Assembly: GCA_963969495.1 (NCBI GenBank)
Contig: OZ018333.1
Location: forward strand, 15,159,239 to 15,223,238
DNA: 64,000 nt
Source: Ceratothoa steindachneri
Lineage: Eukaryota > Arthropoda > Malacostraca > Isopoda > Cymothoidae
Direction: 5' to 3'
A program made the position numbers and the translations under genes. Numbering within the stretch: the first letter of the stretch is position 1; each line of letters opens with the position of its first letter. Shown piece after piece: positions 1 to 10,553 of this stretch. The notes below the pieces were generated by a model. The model was not told where the DNA came from. It did not search any database and was given only the letters and a program-made list of their open reading frames with translations.

Positions 1-153
1 ATTCCTGGAATCCATCGCAAGCCTTAATCCTAACAAGCTGGATACATTCATCAATTTTGTTCTCCAACCATATATGGTTACATTGCAGAGTGTACTACCT
101 ATGATCCAGCTATAGATCTTCTCAAAGACATCTATATCAAGCCCAAAAATGAA

Positions 154-1273
154 TTGTTCACGAGACATTTATTGGTTACTCGTAGGCAGCATGAAGGGGG
201 AACAATAGATGAGTATCTACAAGAGCCTCAGGTGCACAGCAAGGATTGTCACTTTAAGGCAGCTACTGCTTCACAGAATCGGGATGACTACATATGGAAT
301 TCTTTCATCAATGGCTTGCTCTCTCATACAATCAGGCAACGATTGCTTGAAAACAAAACTTTGGACTTAAGTATGGCTGTTGATCAAACCAGGGCACTTG
401 ATGTTGCTAAGAAGACCTCAGAGTCTTATTCTCGTTATACTGTCTCTGGTGTAAGTGCTGCTGCAACATCCGAGCCTGCTCACACCAATTAACAGGACCT
501 GTGCTCCCACAACATCTGAAACTGCTTATTCTGCTGAAAGGACCTGTGCTGCTGCCAATTTAAAGACCCGATGCTATTTCTGTGGTGGTCCCCATCACAA
601 TTGTGGACAGTGCCCTGCAAGAAACATCACATGTTATAAGTATAATAAGCAGGGGTACTTCGCTAAGGTGTGCCGGTCTACTACATTTTCTACTCCTGCA
701 TCCACTCAGTCTTATACACTGGCTGTAATCTCTGCTTCTTCCTTGGGACTACTACGGCGAGCTACTGTGTATGTTTTGGTTGGTAATAATGAAGCGACTT
801 CTCTTATCGACACATCAAGCTCTGAATCTTTCATCTCACATAGTTAAGCCAAGAAGCACAAGTTGAAGGTTGTTCCAGCAACTAGAAGCATATCTATGTC
901 CTCTTCATCACTCACATCTCCTGTGAAGGGATGCTGCATGGTTGACATCAATTTGAAAGGTGAGTGCTACTACAATACAAGGCTTTCTGTGCTGCCAGAC
1001 TTGTGCTGTGATATCCTTCTTGGTCAAGACTTTATGAGCCAACACTCTAGTGTTACTCTGGACTTTGGCAGATCCAAGAAAGATCAAAATATCTCCGACC
1101 CCGCCACTTGCAGTGTACTGTCTGCTTTGGTGGATACACCTCATCTCTTTTCAAGTCTTGCTCCTCATTGCAAGCCCATTGCAACAAAATCTCGGAGGTT
1201 TGGGGATGATGATAAGAAGTTCATAAGTTCATGGAGGGTGCAAGTTCTGGTTGTGTTGAATAAGCACCACTAA
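154..1273 (+). pseudogene. G1 gag C-terminus and protease (broken)
   Basis: Three overlapping or adjacent frames (154-492, 455-847, 863-1273) together read as gag followed by an aspartic protease. The second frame carries CYFCGG-x-HHNCGQC and then CYKYNKQGYFAKVC. In the latter, the second Cys and the His of a CCHC knuckle are both Tyr. Next comes a retropepsin-like core, TSLIDTSSSESFIS, where the usual DTG is DTS, and then the flap-side motif LLGQDFM in the third frame. Frameshifts separate the frames near 480 and 850. Not functional. Confidence 0.8.
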
Positions 1274-2470
1274 AAGAGATTAGTTGTTGACTATGGACAG
1301 ACCATTAATAGATTCACTCGTTTGGATGCATACCCTCTTACAAGAATAGACGACCTTGTCACAGAACTGTCTCATTACAAGTACTATAGTTCACTGGACC
1401 TGAAAAGTGCTTAATACCAGATACCTATACAAAAAAGATGACAAGCTTTTGAAGTAAATGGCAAGCTATATCAATTACAAACAGCGTTGCTTGCTTCCAA
1501 AGGACTATTGACAACATCATCAACAAACACGATCTGCATGCAACTTATGCTTATGTGGACAATATTGACATGGCAGGGAAAACCCAGGTGGAGCACAATG
1601 AGAACTTGGCAAAACTTCAAGAGGCTGCCCAGTTCCACAACCTTACCTTTAACCAGACTAAGTCTGTCATTTAAAAAAATCAATAGATTTTCTTGGTTAC
1701 ACATTAACCCACGACTCTCTCAAACCAGATTCTGAACATTTACGTCCATTAAAGGAATTATGATCCCTAAAGACTGTACTTCCTTATGCCGTGTTATTGG
1801 TATGTTTTCCTATTATTCGCAGTGGGTTTCCCGATTCTCTGACAAGATCAGACCTCTTGTTGCCACTCCTACTTTTTCTCTGAGTCCAGAAGCCCTGAAA
1901 GCCATCGATGATCTCAAAGAAAAGATTGGGAAGGCTGTTGTGCACTCGATTGATGAAACTATTCCTTTGGTAGTTATGACTGATGCCTCTGATACAGCTA
2001 TTGCTGCTACTCTGAATCAGGCAGGCCATCCAATTGCCTTTTTCTCTCGCACCCTCACACCTACTGAACGCAAACGCTCTGCAGTAGAAAAGGAGGCATG
2101 AGCAATTATGGAATATGTAAAGAGGTGGTCTCATTACTTGACACACAGGACGATGTTTCACCTTAGTTATGGACAAACAGGCTGTCAGCTTTATGTTCAG
2201 TATGAATCAGCTTGGATAAATCAGAATGATAAAATTCAACGATGGAGGATTGAGTCGGGGCGCTACAATTATGACATTGTGTACCATCCTGGTAAATACA
2301 ATATTCCTGCAGAAAAGCTCTCACATACTGACTGTGGAGATACTGTCAATAATGAGAAACTATCTGAGCTCCACACTCGACTTTGCCATCCTGGTGCAAG
2401 AAGAGGTGCTCATTTTGTGAGTGAAAAATCTTCCTTATTCCATGGAAGATGTGAGGAGGGTGTGCTCTGA
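1270..2470 (+). pseudogene. G1 reverse transcriptase and RNase H (broken)
   Basis: RT motifs are visible near 1284-1440: VVDYGQ, RLDAYPL, YYSSLDLKSA followed by a stop where Tyr-His-Gln is expected, then YQIPI. The catalytic YxDD region near 1545 is destroyed (YVDN-like in a shifted frame). RNase H follows in the 1760-2101 frame with VVMTDASDTAIAATL and IAFFSRTL, then a TGA within the HxxxxVEKEA region. The frame resumes at 2108-2470 with KIQRWRIE and the Leu-His-x-Leu-Cys-His start of the integrase zinc region. At least four disabling changes are visible. Confidence 0.8.
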
Positions 2471-3314
2471 ATGCACTCAGTGTGCCCGATTGAAGCCTTG
2501 GTTCTACAAACTGCACCAAACTTCCCTTATCAAGGCCACACAGCCCTTTGAAATCTTAGTTTGGACTTCAAGGGACCTCTACCCTCAAACTCCAGAAAAT
2601 GCTAAATGCTCACAGTGGTGGATGAGTATTCTCATTTTCCATTTGCATTTGCCTGTCAGAACATGACTGCTAGTACTATAATCCATTGTATAAATCAGAT
2701 TTTTGCGATATTTGGTATGCCTTCCTACCTGCATTCGGATCATGGTTCCTCAATTTATGGCCAAGGATCTATGTTAATTCTTGCACAATCTAGACATCAC
2801 CACTAGCCGAATGACACCTTATAATCCTTGAGGGAATAGGCAGTGTGAGAGGTATAATGCTATAATCTGGAAGCACATAACCCTTATGCTGGCATCCAAT
2901 AACCTTCAAGAATGTTAATGGGAAACAGTGCTGCCTGACGCCCTTCATTCTATTGGATCTCTGCTCTGCACAGCCACCAATGCTACACCACATGAGAGGC
3001 TCTTCTCATACCAGCGTCGATATCCCAGTGGCCATTCATTGCCAACTTGGTTATCTGTTCCTGGACCCATCTTAATACGATGTCACATTCGCGCCAGTAA
3101 GTATGAACCCCTCGTTGATGAGGTTCAGTTGTTAGAGGCAAATCCACAATACGCTCATTTAAGATTTGCCGATGGACGCGAATCAACGATATCAGTGCAT
3201 GACTTTGCTCCGACTGGTAATGTATCATTATATGAGAGGCAAAAGGATCTCAACGTCGATCCTTCTACAGAGACTGGTTTGGTGGAGATTCTTCCGGTAC
3301 CTACTGTCGATTGA
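2340..3314 (+). pseudogene. G1 integrase and C-terminal region (broken)
   Basis: The HHCC zinc-binding region spans about 2370-2500 (LCHPGARRG, then CSECTQCARLKP), followed by LIKATQPFE. The integrase core continues in another frame with VDEYSHFPFAFAC and IFGMPSYLHSDHGSS, so the first two catalytic Asp are recognisable. The third acidic region near 2820-2870 is frame-broken. The last frame (2928-3314) holds the post-integrase tail ending in PVPTVD and a TGA; the sister copy at 54983-55638 has TCA at this codon. Confidence 0.8.
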
Positions 3315-3533
3315 TCTGAGTTGAATTCTTCCAATGCTGCAGGTGATCAGAGTATATTCATGAAGGAAGGAGATATGAAGGTGTTCCTGGCATGCTGGCC
3401 CAGAACAACTGCTCCAGCTAATTTCCAACATGGGAATGAACTCTCCACCCCTGCGCATGCTGGCCCGGCACAACTGCACCGATCTATGTGGGAATACCAC
3501 AAGCATCTTCGCTATACAGAACAATGATTCTTC

Positions 3534-3547
3534 AAGGGAGGGGAGAA
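3534..3547 (+). other. G1 polypurine tract
   Basis: A 14-base run of purines, AAGGGAGGGGAGAA, lies directly before the LTR start. This is the expected priming site for plus-strand DNA synthesis. Confidence 0.85.
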
Positions 3548-3762
3548 TGTGGTGATCTAAGCTTCATGTAACCTTATATGTATAATTGCCTAATGGGTTA
3601 CACTACATTATTTTGTTTACTTATAACTAATTGTGCTTGTTAACCTGATTAGAATGGGTATGTTTAGTTATATTATTTCTCTTTTATTTTCAGACTGTAT
3701 TGATGTTTTCTTGTTAAATAAAGCCTAGAGAAAGGTAAGGACACTTTATTATGATTATCACA
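3548..3762 (+). repeat. G1 3' LTR (215 bp)
   Basis: The LTR starts TGTGGTGATC and ends GATTATCACA, so the ends form an imperfect inverted repeat with TG...CA termini. It follows the polypurine tract and contains an AATAAAG-like polyadenylation signal near 3717. A near-identical 216 bp copy at 55423-55638 fixes both borders, because similarity stops at the terminal CACA in both places. Confidence 0.85.
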
Positions 3763-4640
3763 ACTATGTAAGATTATCATATATGAAATTAAAGCTCATT
3801 AAAAGCTCTTTTATTCCTGCCAAAATCATAACTTATGGTGCTGTATTTAAGATATAGGGGGTTCTTTCAGAACCCTTCTCTTGAAACCTGATATCATATA
3901 AATGGATATAGAATTACTAAAAATAAGCAATCAATATCAATTCACAAGCAAAATATGCATATGTGATTTAGTTATCATTTGATATCAGTTTTCTTTAGTT
4001 CATCAAAATTTATGTTAATGGTGGACTAAAACATATATTTTTCAACAAGATCAACTATAGGATTTGTTCTCAGTTGGAAGGGGGGGGATAGTAGGGTGTT
4101 CTGAATGCTATGTTATTTAGTTCAATCTATATTCAAATGATGCTAAAAATACAAACCAGTTCTTAAGCGCCATTTTTTTTAGGGAAATATTTAAAATCAC
4201 ATGCTATAGTTTTGCAGTTTCTTCACAAATCAACTTTAAAAATCTACAGAGAATTTCCATGAATGTATAAAATTTGGCATTATCATAATATTCACTATGT
4301 TCTAGTCATGTTGCTAAAACAAAATATGTAGTATTTAAAAGTACATAAAATTTGCAATATAATGATATAAAAATTAATGGGGTAGTTTGTTGTTTTTGTC
4401 ACAAATTAACTTTAAATATCTAAGAAAATTTTCCCAGGAATGTATACAATTTTGCATAATCTTAATTTTCACTATGTTTTAGTCATGTTGCTAAAAAAAT
4501 AATTATACTATAAAAAAGTGTATAAAATTTGCAATAAAATGATATACAAAAACAAAAAATGTGAATTTGGAACAAAAGAATTTAAAAAGTGACTATGAAA
4601 AAATGTGGCATCTTACATAAGAACATAAACAACCTCTGAA
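3763..4640. other. AT-rich DNA without genes
   Basis: Very AT-rich, with no coding frame or motif that I recognise, apart from the tandem duplication at 4200-4553. A short G run (about 4081-4088) interrupts it. Confidence 0.6.
4200..4553. repeat. Two-copy tandem repeat, about 176 bp
   Basis: The segment with CACAAATCAACTTTAAA at 4224 recurs as CACAAATTAACTTTAAA at 4400. The shared order continues (ATTTTCACTATGTT, AGTCATGTTGCTAAA, AAAATTTGCAATA) to about 4376 and 4553. The copies have diverged, so this is an old duplication or two monomers of an AT-rich satellite-like repeat. Confidence 0.7.
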
Positions 4641-4892
4641 CAACTTTTGTATTTCTGAAAACAAAGTCAGAGAAGGCCTGAAAGTAATTAATGGAATTAG
4701 TGCTCCTGGTCCAGGTGGTATTCACTCTTACATTTTATATGAAATATATGAAACAATCACTCTCCCCCAGACATATATTAAAAAGAAATTTAGAAATAAA
4801 TGTTGTACCAAACGATTGGAAAATAGCAAATATTACACTAATATTCAAAAAGGAATAATGCTCCTGTGCCAAAAACTACCACCCTATTAGTA
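4640..4892 (+). mobile_element. LINE C, piece 1: CR1-like reverse transcriptase start
   Basis: A decayed RT reads SENKVREGLKVINGISAPGPGGIHSYIL across small breaks, equivalent to the SAPGPDGI block of CR1-type LINEs. It then gives VPNDWK-like and IFKKG-like wording, and ends in NYHPISIT at 4865-4890. The protein resumes at 9094 with LVIGKLVERIM, exactly what should follow. The 4.2 kb between is therefore an insertion. Confidence 0.75.
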
Positions 4893-5005
4893 TAACATAA
4901 CATAACATAACATAATTTCACGAATGATAAAAGCCACAAGGGCTTACTTAGGTCATCTGCATCCGTCAAAACCCACCCACAAAAAGCACCATCACCAAGG
5001 TAAAG
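4893..5005 (-). mobile_element. LINE B copy 1, terminal 3' UTR and tail
   Basis: On the reverse strand this is the end of LINE B: the module GGATGAC...GTCATC-like, then ATTATGTTATG repeats. On the plus strand the tail appears as (CATAA)n at 4896-4915. LINE A is inserted just inside it; the rest of this LINE B copy resumes at about 7829. Confidence 0.8.
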
Positions 5006-7828
5006 GAAGGTAAATGTAAATGTAAAGGAAGGTAAAAACAAGCTTGTCATAGGATTATTATACAGACCACCAAATCTTAGTAAGGAAGCTTCAAATCTTC
5101 TGTGGCAGGAGATTGAACGGGCATGTAGAAGTAAGCATGTGTGTATAATGGGCGATTTTAATTACAGAAATATAGACTGGGAAGCTCTTGTGGGTGATCA
5201 GGAGGCTGAGGAATTTTTGAATGTTGTCCAAGATAATTTTCTGAGGCAGATTATTAACGAACCCACTAGAGGTAATAATATACTGGATTTAGTTCTGACA
5301 AATAGGGAAGAAGTTATTACGGATACTGAGATTGGAGGAAATTTGGGTAATAGTGACCATTGTGAAATTAGATTCAAGATGAAATGGAATGGTATTGATA
5401 GTAGCATGAACAATGTTAAAATTCCTGACTTTAGAAGAGCAAATTATAATGGGCTAAGGACTTACCTGGAGGCAGTTGTACAGAAACCAGGCAATGAAAT
5501 CAATTCAGGAATAGATTCAATGATATCAGTTAGTGGAGACAATAATCACCAGGAGGAAGAGATTACAATTGAAGAGGAGTATGAAAGAATAATTGAGCAA
5601 TTAACTACAGGTCAGATGATTAACATTCCTTATAAGGAGATTAGGACTAAAAATAATGAACCAAAATGGATGACAGATAAAATTAAGCATTATATTGGCA
5701 TTAAAAAGGGCATTTATAGGAAAATAAAAAATGGAGAGGATCACTTAAGGCAGAGATATAATGAACTAGCAAGAGATGTTAAAAAGTTAGTTAGAGTAGC
5801 AAGGAGAAATTATGAAATTAAAGTGGCAAATAGGGCAAAGGAAGATCCTAAAAGTTTTTATCAATTATACAAAACTAAGGTTAGAGATAAAATAGGCCCA
5901 CTTATAGATTCCAATGGAGAATTAGTGAGTGATATGGACTCAATGGCTGGAATGCTAAATGACTTTTTTCTCTCAGTATTTACACAGGAGGATACTCTAA
6001 ATATACCCGAGGTGTCAATGATCTTTCGGGGTAATGATGAAGAGAAATTAAAGGATATCTTGATCACAAAGGAGATAGTGACAAAGGAAATTGATAAAAT
6101 CAAAAGTAGTAAAGCACCCGGTCCTGATGAGGTCTTTCCTAGAATTTTGAAAGAATGTAAGGATGTATTAAGTGAGCCCCTAGCATGCATCTTTAGAAAA
6201 TCATTGGAGAGTGGCATTGTGCCAGTGGCATGGAAGAAAGCCAATGTGATACCTATATTTAAGAAAGGGGATAAAACAAATATGTCTCATTACAGACCAG
6301 TAAGTTTGACATCAGTGGTAGGGAAAATGATGGAACCTATTATAGCAAGGAATATTAGGGATCACTTGGATAAGCATAAGTTGATAAAAGAATCACAGCA
6401 TGGCTTTAGTAAGGGTAAATCCTGCCTGACTAATTTGCTGTCTTTTTATAGTAAGGTGTATGAAGCAGCAGATAATGATGAAAACTATGATATTTTATAC
6501 TTGGACTTTAGTAAGGCTTTTGATCGAGTGCCACACTTACGGCTTCTGAGCAAAGTTAAAGCATACGGGATCGATGGCAGTATATTTAGGTGGATTCAGT
6601 CATGGCTTGGTGACAGACAGCAAAGAGTTAGTATAGATGGAGTTAAATCTGAGTGGGGGTGTGTTAGCAGTGGAGTTCCGCAAGGATCTGTTTTGGGTCC
6701 CTTGCTATTCTTAATTTATATTAATGATCTTGACATAGGTATAAGTAGTGACCTGAGTAAATTTGCTGATGATACTAAGCTAGGTAGGGCCATTAGGGCT
6801 GATTCTGATGCTGTTGTAATGCAGGAGGAATTGACCATTCTGTCCAATTGGGCTGAGAAATGGCAAATGAAGTTTAACATAGACAAATGTAGTGTACTTA
6901 GTATAGGTAGAAATAATCCACTGAATAGTTATAAATTAAATGGGAGAAATTTAGGGAGGACCGATTGTGAGAGGGACTTGGGTATTTTGGTAAGTTCAGA
7001 CCTTCGTCCTAGAAAGCAATGCCTAAATGCTAAGAATGAAGCTAATAGGATATTGGGATTCATTAGGAGGAGTGTAAGCAATAAGAGTGCTGAAGTCATT
7101 CTAAAACTGTATCTGGCGCTAGTTAGGCCTCATCTAGACTATGCAGTACAATTTTGGTCACCATATTATAGGAAGGATATTGATTTGCTTGAGTCTGTGC
7201 AGAGAAGGATGACAAAGATGATTGGTGGGCTAAGGAACTTACCTTATGGTGAAAGGCTCAGAAAACTAAATCTACATACATTGGAAAGGAGAAGAGTCAG
7301 AGGGGAATTGATTGAAGTCTTCAAATGGGTAAAAGGATATAATAAAGGGGATCTGGGTAAGGTTCTTATACTTAGTGAACATGACAGGACACGTAGCAAT
7401 GGGTTTAAGCTTGATAAGTATAGGTTTAGGAAGGAGATTGGGAGGAATTGGTTTACAAATCGTGTGGTAGATGAATGGAATAGGCTCACTAGACATGTGA
7501 TAGAAGCCTCCTCTCTGGCTAGTTTTAAGAATAGATTAGATAAATATATGAATGAAGCTGCTAGATGGGACTGACTTTTTTATGTACATATGTATATATT
7601 TTTCTAAGGAGTGGGGAGATTATTTTGCGGTTGCATAAATGGACATAATCCTCTGGATGCATTTTATGTATATTGTAGATTAGATCTGACAAACTCCTGT
7701 AAAGGGTGACAATGTTGATGACTTTTCTCTGGTAAGAAATCTTTTGTGTGTTGACTGGAACAGGAGCTGCCAAGTGTAGGCCATGAATGGTCTTTTGCAG
7801 TCTCCTTCTTTTCTTATGTTCTTATGTT
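5006..7828 (+). mobile_element. LINE A: 5'-truncated CR1-like LINE
   Basis: The element starts inside the endonuclease and runs through RT, the C-terminal domain and a 3' UTR to CTTATGTTCTTATGTTC at about 7814-7830. Short tandem 3' repeats like these are typical of CR1-clade LINEs, which lack poly(A). It sits in plus orientation inside the 3' UTR of a reverse LINE B. The 5' edge holds a short simple repeat (GGTAAAGGAAGGTAAATG-like) before coding begins near 5040. Confidence 0.85.
5040..7574 (+). CDS. LINE A ORF2 fragment: endonuclease C-terminus and reverse transcriptase
   Basis: The frame is open from the truncation point to the stop. It begins in the APE-type endonuclease (LLYRPPN, then GDFNYRNIDW, NEPTRGNNILDLVLTN, and the SDH motif NSDHCEI). 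A basic linker follows. RT blocks come next: [83 protein letters not shown] and FADDTKLG with the catalytic Asp pair. The CR1-type C-terminal domain (VVDEWNRL, SFKNRLDKYM) ends the protein. No stop or frameshift breaks about 2.5 kb, so this copy is fairly young, but without ORF1 and the endonuclease N-terminus it cannot be autonomous. The true start codon is missing. Confidence 0.9.
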   Translation, partial: KLVIGLLYRPPNLSKEASNLLWQEIERACRSKHVCIMGDFNYRNIDWEALVGDQEAEEFLNVVQDNFLRQIINEPTRGNNILDLVLTNREEVITDTEIGGNLGNSDHCEIRFKMKWNGIDSSMNNVKIPDFRRANYNGLRTYLEAVVQKPGNEINSGIDSMISVSGDNNHQEEEITIEEEYERIIEQLTTGQMINIPYKEIRTKNNEPKWMTDKIKHYIGIKKGIYRKIKNGEDHLRQRYNELARDVKKLVRVARRNYEIKVANRAKEDPKSFYQLYKTKVRDKIGPLIDSNGELVSDMDSMAGMLNDFFLSVFTQEDTLNIPEVSMIFRGNDEEKLKDILITKEIVTKEIDKIKSSKAPGPDEVFPRILKECKDVLSEPLACIFRKSLESGIVPVAWKKANVIPIFKKGDKTNMSHYRPVSLTSVVGKMMEPIIARNIRDHLDKHKLIKESQHGFSKGKSCLTNLLSFYSKVYEAADNDENYDILYLDFSKAFDRVPHLRLLSKVKAYGIDGSIFRWIQSWLGDRQQRVSIDGVKSEWGCVSSGVPQGSVLGPLLFLIYINDLDIGISSDLSKFADDTKLGRAIRADSDAVVMQEELTILSNWAEKWQMKFNIDKCSVLSIGRNNPLNSYKLNGRNLGRTDCERDLGILVSSDLRPRKQCLNAKNEANRILGFIRRSVSNKSAEVILKLYLALVRPHLDYAVQFWSPYYRKDIDLLESVQRRMTKMIGGLRNLPYGERLRKLNLHTLERRRVRGELIEVFKWVKGYNKGDLGKVLILSEHDRTRSNGFKLDKYRFRKEIGRNWFTNRVVDEWNRLTRHVIEASSLASFKNRLDKYMNEAARWD

Positions 7829-8857
7829 CAAAGTCCCCCACAATATAATATAACAGAAGACAAAAGCCACAAGGGCTCATCATAGGTCATCCGAGTCAAA
7901 CAGCCTCTTTTTTAAAGCACCCAAACTCCCAGGAAAACTACATCCAGAGGATTGCATCCAGAAACAAGGGTATCCCCAATCAAGGTTTGTCAAGAACTAA
8001 ATCATGCAGCTATAGATATATACAAACAATATTAATATATACAAAACTTAGGAACCAGCACAACCTTCCCTCCCCATAAACTCATCCAACCTAAACTTAA
8101 ATACATTTAAATTTGGACTACCTACTACCCTCGGCGGAAATTTGTTCCACAAGTCTACCACTCTATTGGTGAAAAAATATTTTCTTAAATCCAACCTACA
8201 CCCTTGCTTTTTAATTTTCAAGTGGCGACCTCTATTCCGATTTCCATCATCTAACTGAAAAAACTTACTAACATCCAATTTATCTATCCCAGAAAAAAAT
8301 TTAAAGAGCTCAATCATATCCCCTCTCACACACCTTTCGAACGAGAACATATTTAATACCCTCAGTCTATCTATATATTCAAGGTACCTCAGGGAAGGAA
8401 TAATCTTTGTTGCCCTCCGTTGCACTGACTGGAGGAGGTGGTTAATATTGTGTCTAAAATATGGGGACCATGCCTGTATACAGTACTCTAGATGTGGCCT
8501 AACATAAGAGTTATAGAGTTTAAGAATAACCTCCTTACTTTTGTAACTGACATTTCTCTTAATTAAAGTCAGCACTCTATTTGCCCTATTTCTTGCTTCA
8601 ATATACTGCTTAGAAAACCTTAATGACTTATCTATTACTACTCCTAGATCTTTCTCATCCTCTACTGAGCTCAGCCAATTCTCCTCTATTTCATAGTTAA
8701 ATTCTCTATTATCTTTTCCCATGTTAATAACTTTGCACTTATCAAGGTTGAAAGTCATTTGCCACTTATGTGCTCACGATAACAATTTATTTAAATCCCC
8801 CTCCACTTTAAAATTATCATCAATATCTTCAACTACAGCTGCTAATTTGGTATGCAG
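7829..8857 (-). mobile_element. LINE B copy 1, main piece (3' UTR and RT C-terminus)
   Basis: Reverse-strand LINE B resumes after LINE A. The 3' UTR is at about 7829-8047 with one GGATGACC...GTCATC-like module (about 7856-7892). Coding follows up to TACCAAATTAGCAGC at 8857, within the FADDTKLAA motif. It joins the 4893-5005 tail to make one copy truncated in the RT. Confidence 0.8.
8048..8758 (-). pseudogene. LINE B copy 1: RT thumb and C-terminal domain fragment
   Basis: The frame starts at MTFNLDKCKVINMGKDN, downstream of the RT catalytic site, and ends with FFTNRVVDLWNKFPPRVVG and RLDEFMGREGCAGS. It matches the C-terminal half of the better LINE B copy at 55845-58500 without the frameshift seen there. 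The catalytic core is only partly present (up to 8857), so this is a remnant. Confidence 0.85.
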
Positions 8858-9093
8858 TTTCTTTTTATTGTATATTTTGGGGGACTTTGATTTTGTTTTT
8901 GACAGACTCCTATGGAGGCTTTAAATTATATATTGTAGATGCATGGTTGGACATTCCTATGGATTGTTAAATTGTATATTGTAGATGCATGATCTGACAA
9001 AATCCTATGGATGCATTATGTGGGTGGGATTTGATGGATATGGATGACCTTTGATAGGCCCTTGTGGCTTTTGTCATCAGTGAAATTATGTTA
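8858..9093 (+). mobile_element. LINE B-type 3' UTR and tail, plus strand, head-to-head with copy 1
   Basis: From 8858 the sequence switches to the plus-strand 3' UTR: GGGGGACTTTGATTTTG, then degenerate repeats of TATATTGTAGATGCATG (near 8928 and 8980). The terminal module GGATGACC...GTCATCA follows at 9042-9079, then GAAATTATGTTAT. The similar motif TATTGTAGATTAGATCTGAC in the LINE A 3' UTR (near 7672) shows shared ancestry. LINE C resumes at 9094. Confidence 0.65.
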
Positions 9094-9298
9094 TAAACTT
9101 AGTAATTGGAAAACTAGTTGAAAGAATAATGAGACAAAATTGTTGATCACCTAAAGACAAAGAGCCTTAGAAAAGATTCCCAGCATGGATTTTGTTGAAA
9201 ATAATCATGTTTGACAAAGTTACTTGATTTCTTTCAACATATTCAAAGTATATCATGAAGACTGAGCTGCCAATATTGTGTATTTCAATTTTCAGAAG
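9094..9298 (+). mobile_element. LINE C, piece 2: RT
   Basis: Reads LVIGKLVERIM, a decayed QHGF-like block, then IVYFNFQKAF near 9275-9298. The last is the first catalytic block (YLDFQKAFD) of a CR1-type RT. It continues the protein broken off at 4892 and is cut at 9299 by a 67 bp LINE B tail. Confidence 0.75.
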
Positions 9299-9365
9299 GC
9301 ATTTTGTGGGTGGGTTTTGACAGATGCGGATGACCTTTGATAGGCGCTTGTGGCTTTTGTCATCC
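9299..9365 (+). mobile_element. Minimal LINE B tail insertion (67 bp)
   Basis: TTTTGTGGGTGGGTTTTGACAG and the GGATGACC...GTCATCC module (9328-9365) sit between QKAF and the HKRMIAKIKAH of LINE C. Only the last module of LINE B is present and the usual ATTATGTTATG tail is missing. It is an extremely 5'-truncated insertion, or a partly deleted one. Confidence 0.65.
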
Positions 9366-9629
9366 ACACAAACGAATGATTGCCAAAATTAAAGCTCATA
9401 GTATAGGAGAGAAAGTTTTTAAATGGATAGAAAACTGCTTAGCAAGTCAGAAATTTTTGGCAACTCTTCCAGCAATATTCCAGTAACAAGCGGCATGCCT
9501 CAAGGATCAGTGCTTGGACCAGTATTCTTGCTTATATACATTGATGACATAGACATCAAAATAATGAACAAGTTATCAATGTTTGCAGATGATACCAAAA
9601 TCTGCAGGTGTGCAAAAATATCCAAAGAC
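9366..9629 (+). mobile_element. LINE C, piece 3: RT catalytic region
   Basis: Reads HKRMIAKIKAH, then [20 protein letters not shown] and [19 protein letters not shown] up to base 9629. The catalytic FADD is intact. The next codons (ACT GAT TCA) are found at 18497, beyond the G2 element. Confidence 0.85.
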
Positions 9630-9638
9630 CGCGCACGG

Positions 9639-10417
9639 TGTGGTGGAGCGAATGTGAGTGTGTGTAAAAGGGCCATTCTCCCACCCCTTTTCTAAGTACC
9701 CTCTCCCTCCTTCTGTAAGAATGTGTGTGTGAGTGGGAATGGGTTTTTTATTATATTTTCTTTTGTACATATGTATTTGATTTCATGTTGTATGTATAAG
9801 GTTATTTAACATCTCATGTTTTTTTTATTAGCTACTAAATGTTAAAGATTTTATGAGACAGCATTAAAGTACCAGAATAGAAGAAAAAAAAAAGAAAAGA
9901 ACAAATCAAACAAAAACATTGCCTGCATTTTGCAAGAGCCACTGTAAGAAAATATCTTTGAAGATATTCAAAGAAGATATCAGAAGTCTTCTAATGGTAC
10001 TTGACTAGATCTTAAAGACATCTGAGCTCCGGGGTGGCAGGCACCATAAGCCCCGCACACCCAATTTTGTCACAAGAGTGACTACCAACAAGATTTTCCC
10101 CCGGGGAAGCCGGCAAATAATAAACCGTGGTACCACGTAAGAAAACTCCTCTTTTGTTGTCTCTTGTTTTGGTTGTCCCCTTTTGTATATGATTGATTTG
10201 GTTCCAAGATAGGATTGATTAGTATATATATATATATATATATAGGCTCATTGGGTGCATATTTACCCATATTTTTGTAAATATTGTATTTTTTTTCGTG
10301 TTAGTAAAGGACTGTACATACAATCCGTTTCATTCTCCTTCGATTTCTCACGTCCGGATTAGTGTAGGAAGCGGGTTGGATCGATTGGGGTTAGTCTAAA
10401 TTTTTCGGCCCGCTACA
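9639..10417 (+). repeat. G2 5' LTR (779 bp)
   Basis: Starts TGTGGTGGAG and ends GGCCCGCTACA. It matches 17662-18496 throughout. Notable contents are an A-rich run near 9886, the inverted motif AAATATCTTTGAAGATATT near 9950, and (TA)11 at 10223-10244. The transcription start is not determinable by eye. Confidence 0.95.
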
Positions 10418-10419
10418 TT

Positions 10420-10437
10420 TGGCGCCCGAATAGGGAC
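10420..10437 (+). other. G2 primer binding site, tRNA-Lys type
   Basis: TGGCGCCCGAATAGGGAC starts two bases after the LTR. It differs at one position from the 18-base tRNA-Lys(UUU) primer site known from many retroelements, so tRNA-Lys is the likely primer. Confidence 0.85.
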
Positions 10438-10553
10438 ATGAGGCTTCGAAACCGGGAGCGTGACGGGATTGGATTGCAGTCCATACCCAATTAGCGTGGC
10501 AGGTAGTTTGGTTGTTTTTCACCTTTGTCTATCGCTGTTACTAACCTGGGAGG

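Larger units (their letters stand above)
1..3762 (+). mobile_element. G1: decayed Ty3/Gypsy LTR retrotransposon, 5' part outside the window
   Basis: The order gag zinc box, protease, reverse transcriptase, RNase H, integrase, polypurine tract and 3' LTR is that of a Ty3/Gypsy element. The gag box (CYFCGG, then CPARN) and the RNase H to integrase wording (KIQRWRIE, FDIVYHPGK-like, LIKATQPFE) resemble the CsRn1/Kabuki group; this placement is from memory and is moderate. The coding frame is broken many times by stops and frameshifts, so the copy is dead. The 5' LTR and early gag lie before base 1. A second copy of its last 650 bp lies at 54983-55638. Confidence 0.9.

Noticed and set aside
4893..9093. 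DNA transposon with terminal inverted repeats
   Set aside because: The matching inverted ends are two LINE B 3' tails in opposite orientation, and the contents are LINE pieces without a transposase.
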